Origin: DATLMR01 sp964615905
GTDB taxonomy: Bacteria > Acidobacteriota > Blastocatellia > UBA7656
Assembly: GCA_964615905.1 (NCBI GenBank)
Contig: CAZTUB010000012.1
Coordinates: forward strand, 124,001 to 188,000
Direction of reading: 5' to 3'
DNA: 64,000 bases
How positions within the stretch are numbered: position 1 is the stretch's first letter; every line of letters starts with the position of its first letter. The notes beneath the pieces are model-generated. The model saw nothing but the letters and a program-made list of their open reading frames with translations. It searched no databases and was not told the origin of the DNA. A program made the position numbers and the translations under genes. Shown here one piece after another: positions 1 through 8,062 of this stretch.

Positions 1-582
1 AACAAACACATCTACTGGGTCCAGGACGGGGGATTCCCTCATCTTTTCGGCAGTTTCCTTACAGGCGGACTTGGGCGCGTGCTCAAGGGACTGCCGGCCG
101 AACTCCTCATCAAAGCCATACAGGAGGCCGTGAGTCAGAAAGACCCGGCCAGCAACGTGATGCCGTGGTTTTCGCAGGGCGTGGACGCGGGTGATGGAGT
201 GCTCAGCTTGAAGAGGCGATTCTGGATATTCGGCTCTCGCCGGTTGCATCTTTCGTGGGATGTGAGTCGATCAAAGGCGGTATTCAACGCGATAATCAAC
301 CGGCACAAGCAATTGACAGAGGTGACGGGGGGGTTGCCCGTCGTCTCACCGACCTGGAGCCTGTCGCAAGACCTCATCACCCCACACCCGCTGGGCGGTT
401 GTAATATGGGCAATACACCCGCCAATGGCGTTGTCGACCATAAAGGAGAGGTCTTCGGCTACAAGAATCTATACGTGGCCGACGGGGCGGTCATCCCCAG
501 AGCGCTGGGCGTGAACCCTTCGCGCACCATCGCGGCTGTGGCCGAGCGAATTGCGAAGATAATCGCAGAAGAGGGCAGATAG
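1..582 (+). CDS. GMC-family oxidoreductase (cholesterol-oxidase-like), C-terminal part
   Basis: The reading frame is open from base 1, so the 5' part of the gene lies outside the window. About 193 residues are visible. The C-terminal block contains TPHPLGGCNMG, then NGVVDHKGEVFGY, then NLYVADGAVIPRALGVNPS. This is the GMC C-terminal substrate/FAD domain, with the HPLGG motif that carries the active-site His region and the final FAD-contacting VNPSRTI segment. The wording of this block is closest to cholesterol oxidase-type members, flavoenzymes that oxidise a sterol or other alcohol with O2 or another acceptor. The substrate cannot be told from this fragment. It converges on the next gene over a hairpin. 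Confidence 0.88.
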   Translation, partial: NKHIYWVQDGGFPHLFGSFLTGGLGRVLKGLPAELLIKAIQEAVSQKDPASNVMPWFSQGVDAGDGVLSLKRRFWIFGSRRLHLSWDVSRSKAVFNAIINRHKQLTEVTGGLPVVSPTWSLSQDLITPHPLGGCNMGNTPANGVVDHKGEVFGYKNLYVADGAVIPRALGVNPSRTIAAVAERIAKIIAEEGR

Positions 583-624
583 GACTCGCCTGCTACATAA
601 CTGACAGGCTAAGGGTTCAAGATG

Positions 625-645
625 AGATAACCCGGCCGGTTATCT
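625..645. terminator. Hairpin between convergent genes
   Basis: AGATAACC and GGTTATCT form a perfect 8-bp stem with a 5-base loop. It lies after the GMC oxidoreductase stop and overlaps the stop codon of the convergent minus-strand gene. There is no long T-run, so it may be a weak two-way terminator or an mRNA 3'-end stabiliser. Confidence 0.55.
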
Positions 646-1389
646 TGAGGCGATCTTTCCAAGGTCGTGGTCGATGAAGAATGCGCCCGTGAGCGGCGTC
701 CGTTGCTGGCCTTGGTAATACTCGTGCCACCATTTTGCGGCCTGCCATATAGCCTCAGGGCAACTGGAGCGGCTTTCAAGGCCCGGAGTCAGATCATACC
801 CGGCGGCCCCGACCAGGACTTCAAGCATCGCCGCCGAAGGCATACCATACCCTTCCAAAAGAGGGTTGCCGCTGTTGGACACCCCCCAGGCAAACGCGAG
901 CCACCTTATCGTCAGCTCAACCGCGTCAAGCACTGCGCGCTGCATCTTAAACCGCGTGAGCGAGTCGAGCACTTCTTTCGAGGGCACCGGCACAGAGAGC
1001 ACCGCCACGTTTGGATACCGCTCCACGTCAGCGTAATGGCCGAGCCTTCCTGTTTGCACGCCGTTGGTCTCAGCCGGAAAGGTATACCCTTGTGAGAATT
1101 CCAGAGGTATCTCGACCGTACGGCTCAAAGCCAGTCGCTTTGCCGCTCTCTCAACCAGGACGACATGCGACCAGTGGCTCGGCTTGAGGTCGCGTCTGAG
1201 ATGCGACTGCGCGATTCTCAACCTGAAGTCGGTCGTGCTCGTCCCTCCCAGCATGACGAGGACGATCTGCTCGTCGCTTTCGGGCATGTTCTTAGCCAGC
1301 CATTCGACATTGTCTTGATTCTTATTACGAGGGGCTCTGGCAAAGAGCTTGTTCGCTTTGGTCGCGTTAGAGCTTAATATGTTTATCAC
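640..1389 (-). CDS. Hypothetical protein, possibly permuted papain-like
   Basis: A 249-residue soluble protein that I do not recognise with confidence. It has no signal peptide or membrane segment. The order of a WSHVVLVE segment (around residues 73-80) before an SCPEAIW segment (around residue 205) resembles circularly permuted NlpC/papain-like proteins, where the His motif precedes the Cys. This is only a resemblance by eye. It starts 12 bases after the PhoD-like phosphatase stop on the same strand, so the two are probably co-transcribed. ATG at 1389 was chosen. Confidence 0.6.
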   Translation of the reverse strand: MINILSSNATKANKLFARAPRNKNQDNVEWLAKNMPESDEQIVLVMLGGTSTTDFRLRIAQSHLRRDLKPSHWSHVVLVERAAKRLALSRTVEIPLEFSQGYTFPAETNGVQTGRLGHYADVERYPNVAVLSVPVPSKEVLDSLTRFKMQRAVLDAVELTIRWLAFAWGVSNSGNPLLEGYGMPSAAMLEVLVGAAGYDLTPGLESRSSCPEAIWQAAKWWHEYYQGQQRTPLTGAFFIDHDLGKIASR

Positions 1390-1401
1390 GTGGGTCTTCT
1401 C

Positions 1402-2868
1402 CTATGCGCTAACAAGGTTTATGGGAGGCAGCTCGACGCGCCTGCCGATCTCGGCATCCTGGCTGATAGGCCAGTATTCCACGTTTAGCTCGATGCCGCT
1501 CCCGTGTCGGCGGAAGCGGAGTAAGCTGACGTGGTTTCCTCGCTGGTTGTGAACGGCGGAACAGGAGAACCGCCCCTCCAGCACGCCCGAAGCCAGGAAA
1601 ACGGGCGGCTTGCCCGCATCCGAATGGCGCGGCCAGGGAGCGGACTTTCCGAAAAGACCGCCGAAGAAATTACCGACCTTCTTGAATTGATCCTGCCCGA
1701 TTGTTGTAACGAGCGAAGACGGCGACGAGATGATTTCGACGAAAGCCCTCCTCTGGCTGTCTCTGTCTATCGCTTCAGTGACGCGGCCCCAGTGAACGTC
1801 TCCGGTCAGGCAGATCAGGGGGCGACCGGCATCGGCAAGCCTGCTGAGGCTCGTCATCAGACGCCCGTAATCGCCGTAGTTGGAAAGCTCGAAATCCCCT
1901 ACTCCACCGGAGAATGCCCCGGCCGGGTCTCTGAATAGAGACTGGCCTGACGCGAACACCCCGAAATGGCCTTTTGCTATAACCTGCGAAATCCAGGCAT
2001 CGAGTTGCGCGTGGGCTTGATCGCTCATGGTAAATTGCCTGTCGATGTTCTTGAACGTGCGCGTGTCGGCCAGGAAGAAAGATAAGGGCGGGACGTCCAG
2101 GATAAAGGCTTCGCCAAGCCCTGCCGGGTACGGGAGTTGAAATCCTTCATACATAGCCTGGGCCGCCCTGCGCCAGCGGTCGCGGCCCGCCGGGTTGAAC
2201 AGGGTGTTTCCGACGATGGGGCTGGGGTGGGGGAAGTTGTTCCAGTATTCGTGGTCGTCGGGGATAGAGACGCTCGGCGCGGCCCGCAGCACTTCCGCAT
2301 ACCCTGGAGGTTCTTGCCAGTTATGCGTGTAATCGCTCTCGAATTTCTCCGCGAGCCAGGCGAGGTTGTCTTTGAAATTTTGAAGCGTAGGCAGGTCAAG
2401 GTAGACCTGGTCGCCCATGAGCAGCGTCAGGTGGGGCCTTGATGTAGCTTTAAGCTGTGAGACTATCGTGCCCGCAAGGCCGCTGCGGTCTTCGGCCTGG
2501 TGGAAGCACGATACGAGCAATACGTTGAAGGACCGGTCAATGGCCGCAGGCACCGTGTCGGGCATTGTACTGACTTCAATCTCTTCGCTAAACTCGTCGC
2601 CCTGGACACCGACCCTGTGAAGAGTTTCAGGGGTAAGCCCGTTGAATTCATAAACCCCTGTGAAGGCCCTGGACACGCTATCGGGTGAGACGCCCTGCGG
2701 GAGCATGTCGTCTGCGCGCACGCTTGCGATCTGGCGCAAGGCGACAGGGGCGACAGGGTTGCCGTCGAGGAACCAGTTGAGAGTGGGGGCGGTAGCGGCC
2801 TGAAATATTCCGACCCAGACTCTAAGCCGGTCAGGCGGAGCGGCGCGAGGGTATAGTGCGATTCTCAT
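1402..2868 (-). CDS. PhoD-like metallophosphatase (alkaline phosphatase D family)
   Basis: A 488-residue protein with the metal-binding signature of the PhoD/metallophosphoesterase superfamily: LMGDQVYLD, SIPDDHEYWNN and, later, LTGDVHWGR. These supply the Asp, Asn and His ligands of a two-metal phosphodiester or phosphomonoester hydrolase. Classical PhoD proteins are exported by Tat. This one begins MRIALYPRAAPPDRLRV with no twin-arginine signal, so it may act in the cytoplasm. ATG at 2868 has an AGGGG ribosome site. It heads a likely two-gene operon with the downstream hypothetical gene. Substrate unknown. Confidence 0.87.
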   Translation of the reverse strand: MRIALYPRAAPPDRLRVWVGIFQAATAPTLNWFLDGNPVAPVALRQIASVRADDMLPQGVSPDSVSRAFTGVYEFNGLTPETLHRVGVQGDEFSEEIEVSTMPDTVPAAIDRSFNVLLVSCFHQAEDRSGLAGTIVSQLKATSRPHLTLLMGDQVYLDLPTLQNFKDNLAWLAEKFESDYTHNWQEPPGYAEVLRAAPSVSIPDDHEYWNNFPHPSPIVGNTLFNPAGRDRWRRAAQAMYEGFQLPYPAGLGEAFILDVPPLSFFLADTRTFKNIDRQFTMSDQAHAQLDAWISQVIAKGHFGVFASGQSLFRDPAGAFSGGVGDFELSNYGDYGRLMTSLSRLADAGRPLICLTGDVHWGRVTEAIDRDSQRRAFVEIISSPSSLVTTIGQDQFKKVGNFFGGLFGKSAPWPRHSDAGKPPVFLASGVLEGRFSCSAVHNQRGNHVSLLRFRRHGSGIELNVEYWPISQDAEIGRRVELPPINLVSA

Positions 2869-3075
2869 TTGACCCCCTGTGAAAGCATCGGCCGTCAGCC
2901 GTGTAAAATCAGATAAGATAAGAGCGAACGTATAACTCTCGACGGACCCACTTTATAATGACGAAAAGAATAAGATATACGATGCAAAATACAAGATTTT
3001 TGAAGCGGGTGGCGACCTTTGCGACTGCCTTAGAGTTGTCAACAAACGCAGCTATTGGTGTAAGCTCAATCGAGT

Positions 3076-3534
3076 ATGCTGAGACAACTGCTGGGGACAT
3101 TATGGAGGCGCGCGCCGAAGCGGGTGCGGCTTTTGACCGTCCGGCTGATTCAGCCGACTTTCACAGTCACGGCCGGGGCAGTCGTCGTCGATGAAGAGGG
3201 GCGCGTGCTGTTGTTGAAACACGTATTCCGAACGGGAAGTGGCTGGGGGTTGCCCGGTGGCTTCCTCTCGGCAGGCGAGCAGCCGGAAGAGGCTGTCAGG
3301 CGAGAGCTGCGCGAAGAAATAGATTTGGAGATCGACCGGCTTGAGCTGGCATTCGTGCGCACGCTCAAAAGAGCCCGGCAGGTGGAGATAATCTTTCGCT
3401 GCCGCCCGGTGGGGCGCGCTAATCCTCAAAGCCTGGAGATCAAGTCTGCCGAATGGTTTCCGACCGACGGGCTGCCCGGCGGGCTGAGCGCGGACCAGCG
3501 AAAGCTGATCGAGCGAGCTCTTGGGGGAGAGTAA
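3076..3534 (+). CDS. Nudix hydrolase
   Basis: A 152-residue protein with a recognisable Nudix box, starting at GGFLSAGEQPEEAV and continuing RRELREEIDL around residues 60-85. This matches G-x5-E-x7-REL-x-EE, although the usual Gly after the EE pair is replaced (EEIDL). The family hydrolyses nucleoside diphosphates linked to another moiety, using divalent metal. The preceding VVVDEEGRVLLLKH strand is typical of the fold. The ribosome site before ATG 3076 is weak, so the start is not certain. The gene ends inside a long inverted repeat. Confidence 0.9.
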   Translation: MLRQLLGTLWRRAPKRVRLLTVRLIQPTFTVTAGAVVVDEEGRVLLLKHVFRTGSGWGLPGGFLSAGEQPEEAVRRELREEIDLEIDRLELAFVRTLKRARQVEIIFRCRPVGRANPQSLEIKSAEWFPTDGLPGGLSADQRKLIERALGGE

Positions 3535-3614
3535 ACAGTGACAAGTGACAAGTGACAAGAAAGGAGGACTGGAGCTTGTTAGGTCCTTCCTTCTTGTCAC
3601 TTGTCACTGTTTAC
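3531..3614. repeat. 22-bp perfect inverted repeat built of GTGACAA heptamers
   Basis: Bases 3531-3552 (GTAAACA followed by GTGACAA units) are the exact reverse complement of 3593-3614. The left side carries three GTGACAA heptamers in phase. The right side carries the CTTGTCA complement several times, with one more copy after 3614. It fills the gap between a convergent Nudix gene and a zinc-ribbon gene and includes the Nudix stop codon. It would fold into a strong stem-loop and may act as a two-way terminator or be a small REP-like repeat. Confidence 0.8.
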
Positions 3615-3617
3615 TTG

Positions 3618-3872
3618 TCACTTTCTTGCTATCATTGCCCAGCCGCCGCCTGAGCAGATTCCGCACGGCTCGAAGTAAGCCTCGCTCGCGCCCTTTTCGA
3701 GGCCGGAGCCCGAACAGCGCGGGCATTCCACGGCCAAAACGCTCCCTTCACCGTTGCAGACGGCGCACCTGCCTTGATCGGTTCTGCCCGTCGCTTCGCA
3801 CTGGGCGCAATCATACAGACTGAGAATGCGAACGGTAGATACGGCGGCCGCTGATCGGGACTTTTCAAACAT
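3618..3872 (-). CDS. Small zinc-ribbon protein with DnaJ-type CxxCxGxG repeats
   Basis: An 84-residue protein with four CxxC pairs: CAQCEATG, CAVCNGEG, CPRCSGSG and CGICSGGG. This is the pattern of the DnaJ central zinc-finger region, here without J-domain or C-terminal domains. Two zinc sites of four Cys each are expected. Such stand-alone proteins may bind proteins or RNA, but no function is known to me. ATG at 3872 is preceded by a strong GGAGGTGGAG ribosome site. Confidence 0.75.
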   Translation of the reverse strand: MFEKSRSAAAVSTVRILSLYDCAQCEATGRTDQGRCAVCNGEGSVLAVECPRCSGSGLEKGASEAYFEPCGICSGGGWAMIARK

Positions 3873-3978
3873 GTCTCCACCTCCGGTTGTAAGACTACTT
3901 CGAAGTTGGGGGCTATTTCAGCCTAATGCCGCACGGTTGAAGAAAACTTGAACCGCCGCCCCCGGTCGTTTGTGGTGA

Positions 3979-4500
3979 TTAAACAATCGTCCCGACCGGT
4001 TTGGATAGACCCTTCACCGCGGGCTGCGCGACGGACCGGAGTTGCTGGTTGAGCAGCATCAGGTCGTGTATGTCTTCCTGTATGGACTGCTCGCAGTTGT
4101 ATTTCTTCATCGCAACATCGTGGTAAGTCAAAGCCCGCTCGACAGACCACTTCAACTGCTCGACGGTGACAGGTTTTACAAGGTAATCGAACGCGCGCCG
4201 CCTTATGGCTTCGACCGCGTACTGGATGTCTGTCATGCCTGAGATGACGATGACAGGCGTGATGGGATAGCTCTGCTGAATCGATTCGCACAGTTCAAGG
4301 CCCGACCGTCCGGGCAGGTTTATATCCGTCAGCACAAGGTGGAATCGGGCGGCTTCCAGAAGTTTCATCGCTTCTCCGACGCTTGCAGCGGTAGCGCAGG
4401 TGAATTCGACGTTCATAGAAGTGGCCAATATCCGTGAAAACATCAACCGTGTGTCTTCGTCATCATCAACAATCAGCGCGGAGAACTCCTTTCTAATCAC
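3979..4500 (-). CDS. Stand-alone response regulator receiver protein
   Basis: A 173-residue protein with one receiver domain: acidic pocket VDDDEDT (residues 11-17), phospho-acceptor Asp59 in LVLTDINLPG, ISGMT with the switch Ser/Thr, and YLVKP with the conserved Lys. After about residue 125 there is only a helical tail of some 45 residues with no DNA-binding or enzymatic domain. The start is a GTG at 4500 with an AGGGGGTG ribosome site. No kinase is adjacent. The hybrid kinase at 37 kb is a possible but unproven partner. Confidence 0.88.
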   Translation of the reverse strand: MIRKEFSALIVDDDEDTRLMFSRILATSMNVEFTCATAASVGEAMKLLEAARFHLVLTDINLPGRSGLELCESIQQSYPITPVIVISGMTDIQYAVEAIRRRAFDYLVKPVTVEQLKWSVERALTYHDVAMKKYNCEQSIQEDIHDLMLLNQQLRSVAQPAVKGLSKPVGTIV

Positions 4501-4695
4501 AAATCACCCCCTGTCCTAATCTCGATTGGTGAGGCAGTACTTTAATAATACAGACAGAAGCGCTCCCTCTCTTTATCAGCCAACCAGACGGATTCAGGTG
4601 CAAGCCATGTTCCGTAATACGGGCACTGCTGGCGGCAGTAAGCATCTATACAGTATTAAATCTGTTCACAACTGCCGGAAAAAATTACACCCGGA

Positions 4696-4911
4696 TCAAT
4701 CTGGGGACTGGAGCACGGTTGCAAGCAGTTGCTTGCGCAGCTCGATGATCTCGGACAGGTGTTCAAGCGCCGCGATGCCTTTCGCTCTGCACTCATGAAG
4801 GTTCTGGCTGTTGCGCAGGTCGTGAAGTCGCGTCTTGACTATGTGCGACTCATCCTCCGTAAGCTTTTCAAGCAGAACTACGTAGTGTTTCTTATCATCT
4901 CTGTTCTCCAC
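4696..4911 (-). CDS. Small hypothetical protein (71 aa)
   Basis: An acidic and basic helical protein with a heptad-like Leu pattern (LLEKLTEDES, LEHLSEIIELRKQLL) that could form a short coiled coil. The GTG start at 4911 is preceded by GAGGAGGG, about 12 bases upstream. I recognise no family. The 195 bases between this gene and the response regulator hold no feature that I can see. Confidence 0.5.
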   Translation of the reverse strand: MENRDDKKHYVVLLEKLTEDESHIVKTRLHDLRNSQNLHECRAKGIAALEHLSEIIELRKQLLATVLQSPD

Positions 4912-5025
4912 AGGCTCTCGGTCCCTCCTCTAGATGCTCTAAGTAGGGTAGCTGCAACTATCAAGCCTTACCCGCGCGGGTGAGAATTGCTTCAAATACG
5001 AGGCGATTAGATTTAGTATAACGCT

Positions 5026-5337
5026 ATGGGATTCGATAAGCTTGTCGAGCAGAAGATACAGGAGGCCATAGCCAACGGGGAGTTCGATAATCTGCCGGGC
5101 AAGGGTAAGCCCGTAGACCTCAGCTCTTACTACGCGACGCCTGAGGACAAACGTATCGGCTATTCAATCCTCAAAAACGCCGGTTTTATCCCGGAAGAGG
5201 TTGAGCTGCTAAAAGAGATCGAGGCACTAAGCGAAAAGCTTCAAAGGTGCGGTGAGGCGGAAAGGCCCGCAATCGAAAAAGAGATCGCCAGTGCAAAGCT
5301 AAAGGTCAGCCTGCTTATGGAGCGGCGCAGGCGATAG
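5026..5337 (+). CDS. DUF1992 (DnaJ-homologue subfamily C member 28-like) protein
   Basis: A 103-residue protein whose N-terminus, KLVEQKIQEAIANGEFDNLPG followed by GKGKPVDL, is the signature of DUF1992, the domain also found in eukaryotic DNAJC28. The second half is helical and charged. The family is widespread in bacteria and has no assigned biochemical role. A perfect 12-bp palindrome ACCCGCGCGGGT lies about 45 bases upstream. Confidence 0.85.
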   Translation: MGFDKLVEQKIQEAIANGEFDNLPGKGKPVDLSSYYATPEDKRIGYSILKNAGFIPEEVELLKEIEALSEKLQRCGEAERPAIEKEIASAKLKVSLLMERRRR

Positions 5338-5362
5338 TCCCTATGTCGGAGGGCAGGCCGTT

Positions 5363-5824
5363 ATGAGTCGAGCGAACGATAAAGAAAATAGAGGGCGCAG
5401 GCCGTCGGCGCTGTCTGCCGCCATACAGAACACTGTCGCATCGGCGCACACGCTTATTTATCGCTTAACGGGCGGCGTTGTAGGCGGAAGAGTCTTAAAC
5501 AGCCCCGTATTGCTTCTGACTACGACCGGGCGCAAGACGGGCAAGCAGCGAACGGTGCCGCTGCTCTATTTAGCCGATAAAGACGCGGTAGTGCTTGTAG
5601 CCTCAAACGGCGGGGCGGTAAGACACCCGACCTGGTGGCTAAACCTGCAATCAAACCCCGAAGCCGAGATTCAGATAAACGGGCAGCGGCGGCGAGTAAA
5701 GGCTCGACAGGCAAGCCAGGAAGAGAAGCGGCAATTGTGGCCGCGCCTTACGGCTATGTACCCCGGATACCAGAAGTATCAAGATATAACCAACCGTGAT
5801 ATACCTGTGGTGATCTTGCGGTAG
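5363..5824 (+). CDS. Nitroreductase/deazaflavin-dependent oxidoreductase family protein (Ddn-like)
   Basis: A 153-residue protein with LLTTTGRKTGKQRTVPLLYL, VASNGG, then HPTWWLNLQSNPEAEIQ. This is the split-barrel Ddn-type family, whose characterised members use F420H2 to reduce quinones or nitro compounds. Members outside Actinobacteria may use another flavin, so the cofactor here is open. It starts 25 bases after DUF1992 with an ATG at 5363 and is probably co-transcribed with it. Confidence 0.83.
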   Translation: MSRANDKENRGRRPSALSAAIQNTVASAHTLIYRLTGGVVGGRVLNSPVLLLTTTGRKTGKQRTVPLLYLADKDAVVLVASNGGAVRHPTWWLNLQSNPEAEIQINGQRRRVKARQASQEEKRQLWPRLTAMYPGYQKYQDITNRDIPVVILR

Positions 5825-5825
5825 A

Positions 5826-5854
5826 TTGACCTGTCGTACGGGGTGGTCTAATAT
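5826..5854 (+). promoter_or_regulatory. Sigma70-type promoter of tRNA-Pro
   Basis: TTGACC, a 17-base spacer and TAATAT, placed so that transcription would begin about 10 bases before the tRNA. Confidence 0.75.
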
Positions 5855-5871
5855 AAGGGCTGGCCGTCACG

Positions 5872-5945
<74 letters not shown>

Positions 5946-5964
5946 CTTTCAATCCCAACACTTA

Positions 5965-5992
5965 GCGAGAGCGCTCCATGCTCTCGCTTTTT
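5965..5992 (+). terminator. Rho-independent terminator after tRNA-Pro
   Basis: GCGAGAGC, a 7-base loop and GCTCTCGC form a perfect 8-bp stem, followed by five T. It lies 19 bases past the tRNA. Confidence 0.85.
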
Positions 5993-6026
5993 CATTGTGA
6001 CCGATTTGTGACCGATCTATTCGACT

Positions 6027-6314
6027 TCACCCTATCCTCCTTTCCTCAAGCTGGATAACCTCGGCGCTTTTGCCATAACTGGCTATCCGTTCAAGAGCCG
6101 TTCGCTTCCGCGACTCGGTCGCATGCGTGTATCGGTCAGTCATTCGCAAATCCGAATGGCCGAGTATGTCTTTGATCGTTGACGGCTCCGCTCCTGTTTC
6201 AGCCATCCTCGTCGCCGCCGTGTGCCTGAGGTCGTGAAAGTGCAAATCCTCGATACCTGCCTTGCAACACGCGCTCGTGAAGGCATGCTTACAGTCTGTG
6301 ACCGCGTCGCACGA
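6027..6314 (-). pseudogene. Tyrosine recombinase (integrase) C-terminal remnant
   Basis: The open frame reads from just below a TAA at 6315-6317 to the stop at 6027. It carries CKHAFTSACCKAGIEDLHF, then HDLRHTAATRMAE, LGHSDLRMTDRY and YTHA. These are the HxxR, the second His and the nucleophilic Tyr regions of the catalytic domain. The core-binding domain and the first catalytic Arg are missing, so the gene is a truncated leftover. It points toward the tRNA-Pro 80 bases away, the usual arrangement of an integrase at a tRNA attachment site. The extent of the former element cannot be set, as I found no second copy of the tRNA 3' end. Confidence 0.85.
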
Positions 6315-6433
6315 TTACTCGCGGCCGCTTCGCTCAAAACCGTCGAGGCACCGTTGACCGACGAGTCCCACGCGGTCAGCAAGCACGCCGCTACCCTCGA
6401 CCAGGCTACTTTCTCGCAGTGGCACTGACTCTG

Positions 6434-7099
6434 TCAGGCGTAACGCGCGCTTGCGTCCAACGGGCTCGCGATTCGCCGGTTGCGCCAGACAATCAGTATT
6501 GTCCCGCCTATTCCTGCGACCGGGAGAGCAATGTCCTCCCGGATACCCAGATAGATGGCAGCAAACACGCCGACGAGCGACCACAGAAGAGGGATCCAGA
6601 GCACATATCGAGGCACCTCGCCATCCGCCCACAGTAACAGGCCGAACGTAAAAATCGTCGTCGGGCAAGGGGCACCAAAAGTGGGCGAGTGAGGATATCT
6701 ATGACCTGAAGCATCACCTAGCAAGGGGTAGACGAGAAGCGCGTAGACCATGACCAACCCGCCGACTATGCCGACCGCATCCCACCGCGCCCGGAAGGGC
6801 AGATCCCTCTTCACCATACCGGCGAACAAAAATAGCACTGCCTGAACAATACACAGCATCCCAAATGCATAAGCGCTCCCGTTGATCCGACTGAAAAACG
6901 CCAGGTGATAAGCGATGCCTGTCCACAGCCAGAAGCAGGCGAGCAAGAAAGCGATCAATTTATTCGAGAATGAGTTTGGCTTCAGCGCCAGAAATATTGC
7001 CGCCCCCGCTAATGAGAGGAGAATCATTTGCGTCGGCCAGACTGCGCGATTGTACTCCGCGAAAACATTCAGGAACTGTTCGACTGTGAAAGGTAACAT
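6434..7099 (-). CDS. DUF6064-family integral membrane protein
   Basis: About 221 residues with at least six hydrophobic stretches, such as MILLSLAGAAIFLAL, LIAFLLACFWLWTG and IVGGLVMVYALLVYPLL. The N-terminus MLPFTVEQFLNVFAEYN and the central GHRYPHSPTFGAPCPTTIFTF are the marks of DUF6064. Function unknown. I take the ATG at 7099, which has an AAAGGA site, rather than the longer ATG at 7159, because homology begins at MLPFT. It may be cargo of the former element at the tRNA, but nothing proves this. Confidence 0.8.
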   Translation of the reverse strand: MLPFTVEQFLNVFAEYNRAVWPTQMILLSLAGAAIFLALKPNSFSNKLIAFLLACFWLWTGIAYHLAFFSRINGSAYAFGMLCIVQAVLFLFAGMVKRDLPFRARWDAVGIVGGLVMVYALLVYPLLGDASGHRYPHSPTFGAPCPTTIFTFGLLLWADGEVPRYVLWIPLLWSLVGVFAAIYLGIREDIALPVAGIGGTILIVWRNRRIASPLDASARYA

Positions 7100-7260
7100 C
7101 ACATAGTATCCTTTACCGCATACAATCGCCCGTAGCCACAGTAAATTGATCGTAAACACATGTGATGTTGGCGAATACCCATCGTCGTCAATGTCCCCGG
7201 TCCAACAGCTTCTGCGTTGTGTAGTGCTACGGCTGTACTATGGTTCCAGAAACGCTCACG

Positions 7261-7944
7261 TCAATTAGCTTGCAATATGACCCCGGCTGCTTGCTCCGCT
7301 CGATGTTTAATGCCAAGCAGCATCTTCCGCTCCATGACGAAATGGGCCGGTTCGAGCAAAAGATAGGTGCTGAGCCAATTAAGCAGGCCCGGGTTTCGAT
7401 CCCACCGATTTCGCATGAGCAGACGGGTGGTATTCTCGTCTAGCGCTTTTAGAAAGAACCCCCAGGTTCCCGAACCGATGTTGATCGCGCCGTCTGCCTC
7501 TTGTTCATCGACAGGGCCGCCTAGCACGATGGCGCGGTAGGGCTCGACGATGGCCACCGGCAGGGGCGGGGCTTTTGGGTGGAGCCAAACTACCTCCCCC
7601 ACCCTGAGACTCTGCCATTCCGGAACAATTCGATCGGCGTTATTCATGTGACACCCCACCATATTCTCAAGTGAGGTGTAGCTGTAGAATCCGCCGCGCG
7701 TTTGCCCCATCTGTACGAGCCAGGGCCAAACGTCCGCGACCGGGGCTTCGATCGTGATTACGTGGGTTGCGGTGTGCTTTGGATACGGCACCAGCTCATC
7801 ACCTGGTAGAGGCTCTTCGAGTTCAGCATCCGTCGAACCCCACCCGAGGTGCCAGGGCCTTATCAGGAGTGCGTATGCAGTCAGCGCGGCTGCTCCAGCC
7901 GCTACAGTTCCGAGAATCTTCAAACCGGAATTGTTATTCGTCAT
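7261..7944 (-). CDS. SRPBCC-family protein with N-terminal membrane segment
   Basis: A 227-residue protein. Residues about 8-27 are hydrophobic (ILGTVAAGAAALTAYALLI), probably an anchor. The rest shows an SRPBCC (START-like) hydrophobic-ligand fold: ITIEAPVADVWPWLVQMGQTRGGFYSY, later GSGTWGFFLKALDENTTRLLMR. The ligand is unknown. The start at ATG 7944 is followed at once by the hydrophobic segment. A GTGA-N6-TCAC palindrome lies 88 bases upstream. Confidence 0.8.
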   Translation of the reverse strand: MTNNNSGLKILGTVAAGAAALTAYALLIRPWHLGWGSTDAELEEPLPGDELVPYPKHTATHVITIEAPVADVWPWLVQMGQTRGGFYSYTSLENMVGCHMNNADRIVPEWQSLRVGEVVWLHPKAPPLPVAIVEPYRAIVLGGPVDEQEADGAINIGSGTWGFFLKALDENTTRLLMRNRWDRNPGLLNWLSTYLLLEPAHFVMERKMLLGIKHRAEQAAGVILQAN

Positions 7945-8031
7945 TTCCTTTCTCCTTACTCAAGACACTTCGCCGGATGACATTTTATGAGGGGGAGCCT
8001 CCCGTCACTATGACGCCAATCACGACTACAG

Positions 8032-8045
8032 GTGACCGTAATCAC
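8032..8045. promoter_or_regulatory. Candidate Crp/Fnr-type site
   Basis: GTGACCGTAATCAC, an exact GTGA-N6-TCAC palindrome 88 bases upstream of the SRPBCC gene and just past the stop of the HlyD gene. Confidence 0.45.
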
Positions 8046-8062
8046 GCGCCGCGTGACGAGAC

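Noticed and set aside
3531..3620. Heptamer repeats considered as a CRISPR array
   Set aside because: The units are only 7 bases and have no spacers. No cas gene is present in the window.
4526..4798. An open frame of 90 codons on the plus strand
   Set aside because: It overlaps the better supported minus-strand gene at 4696-4911, has a composition unlike protein and no ribosome site.
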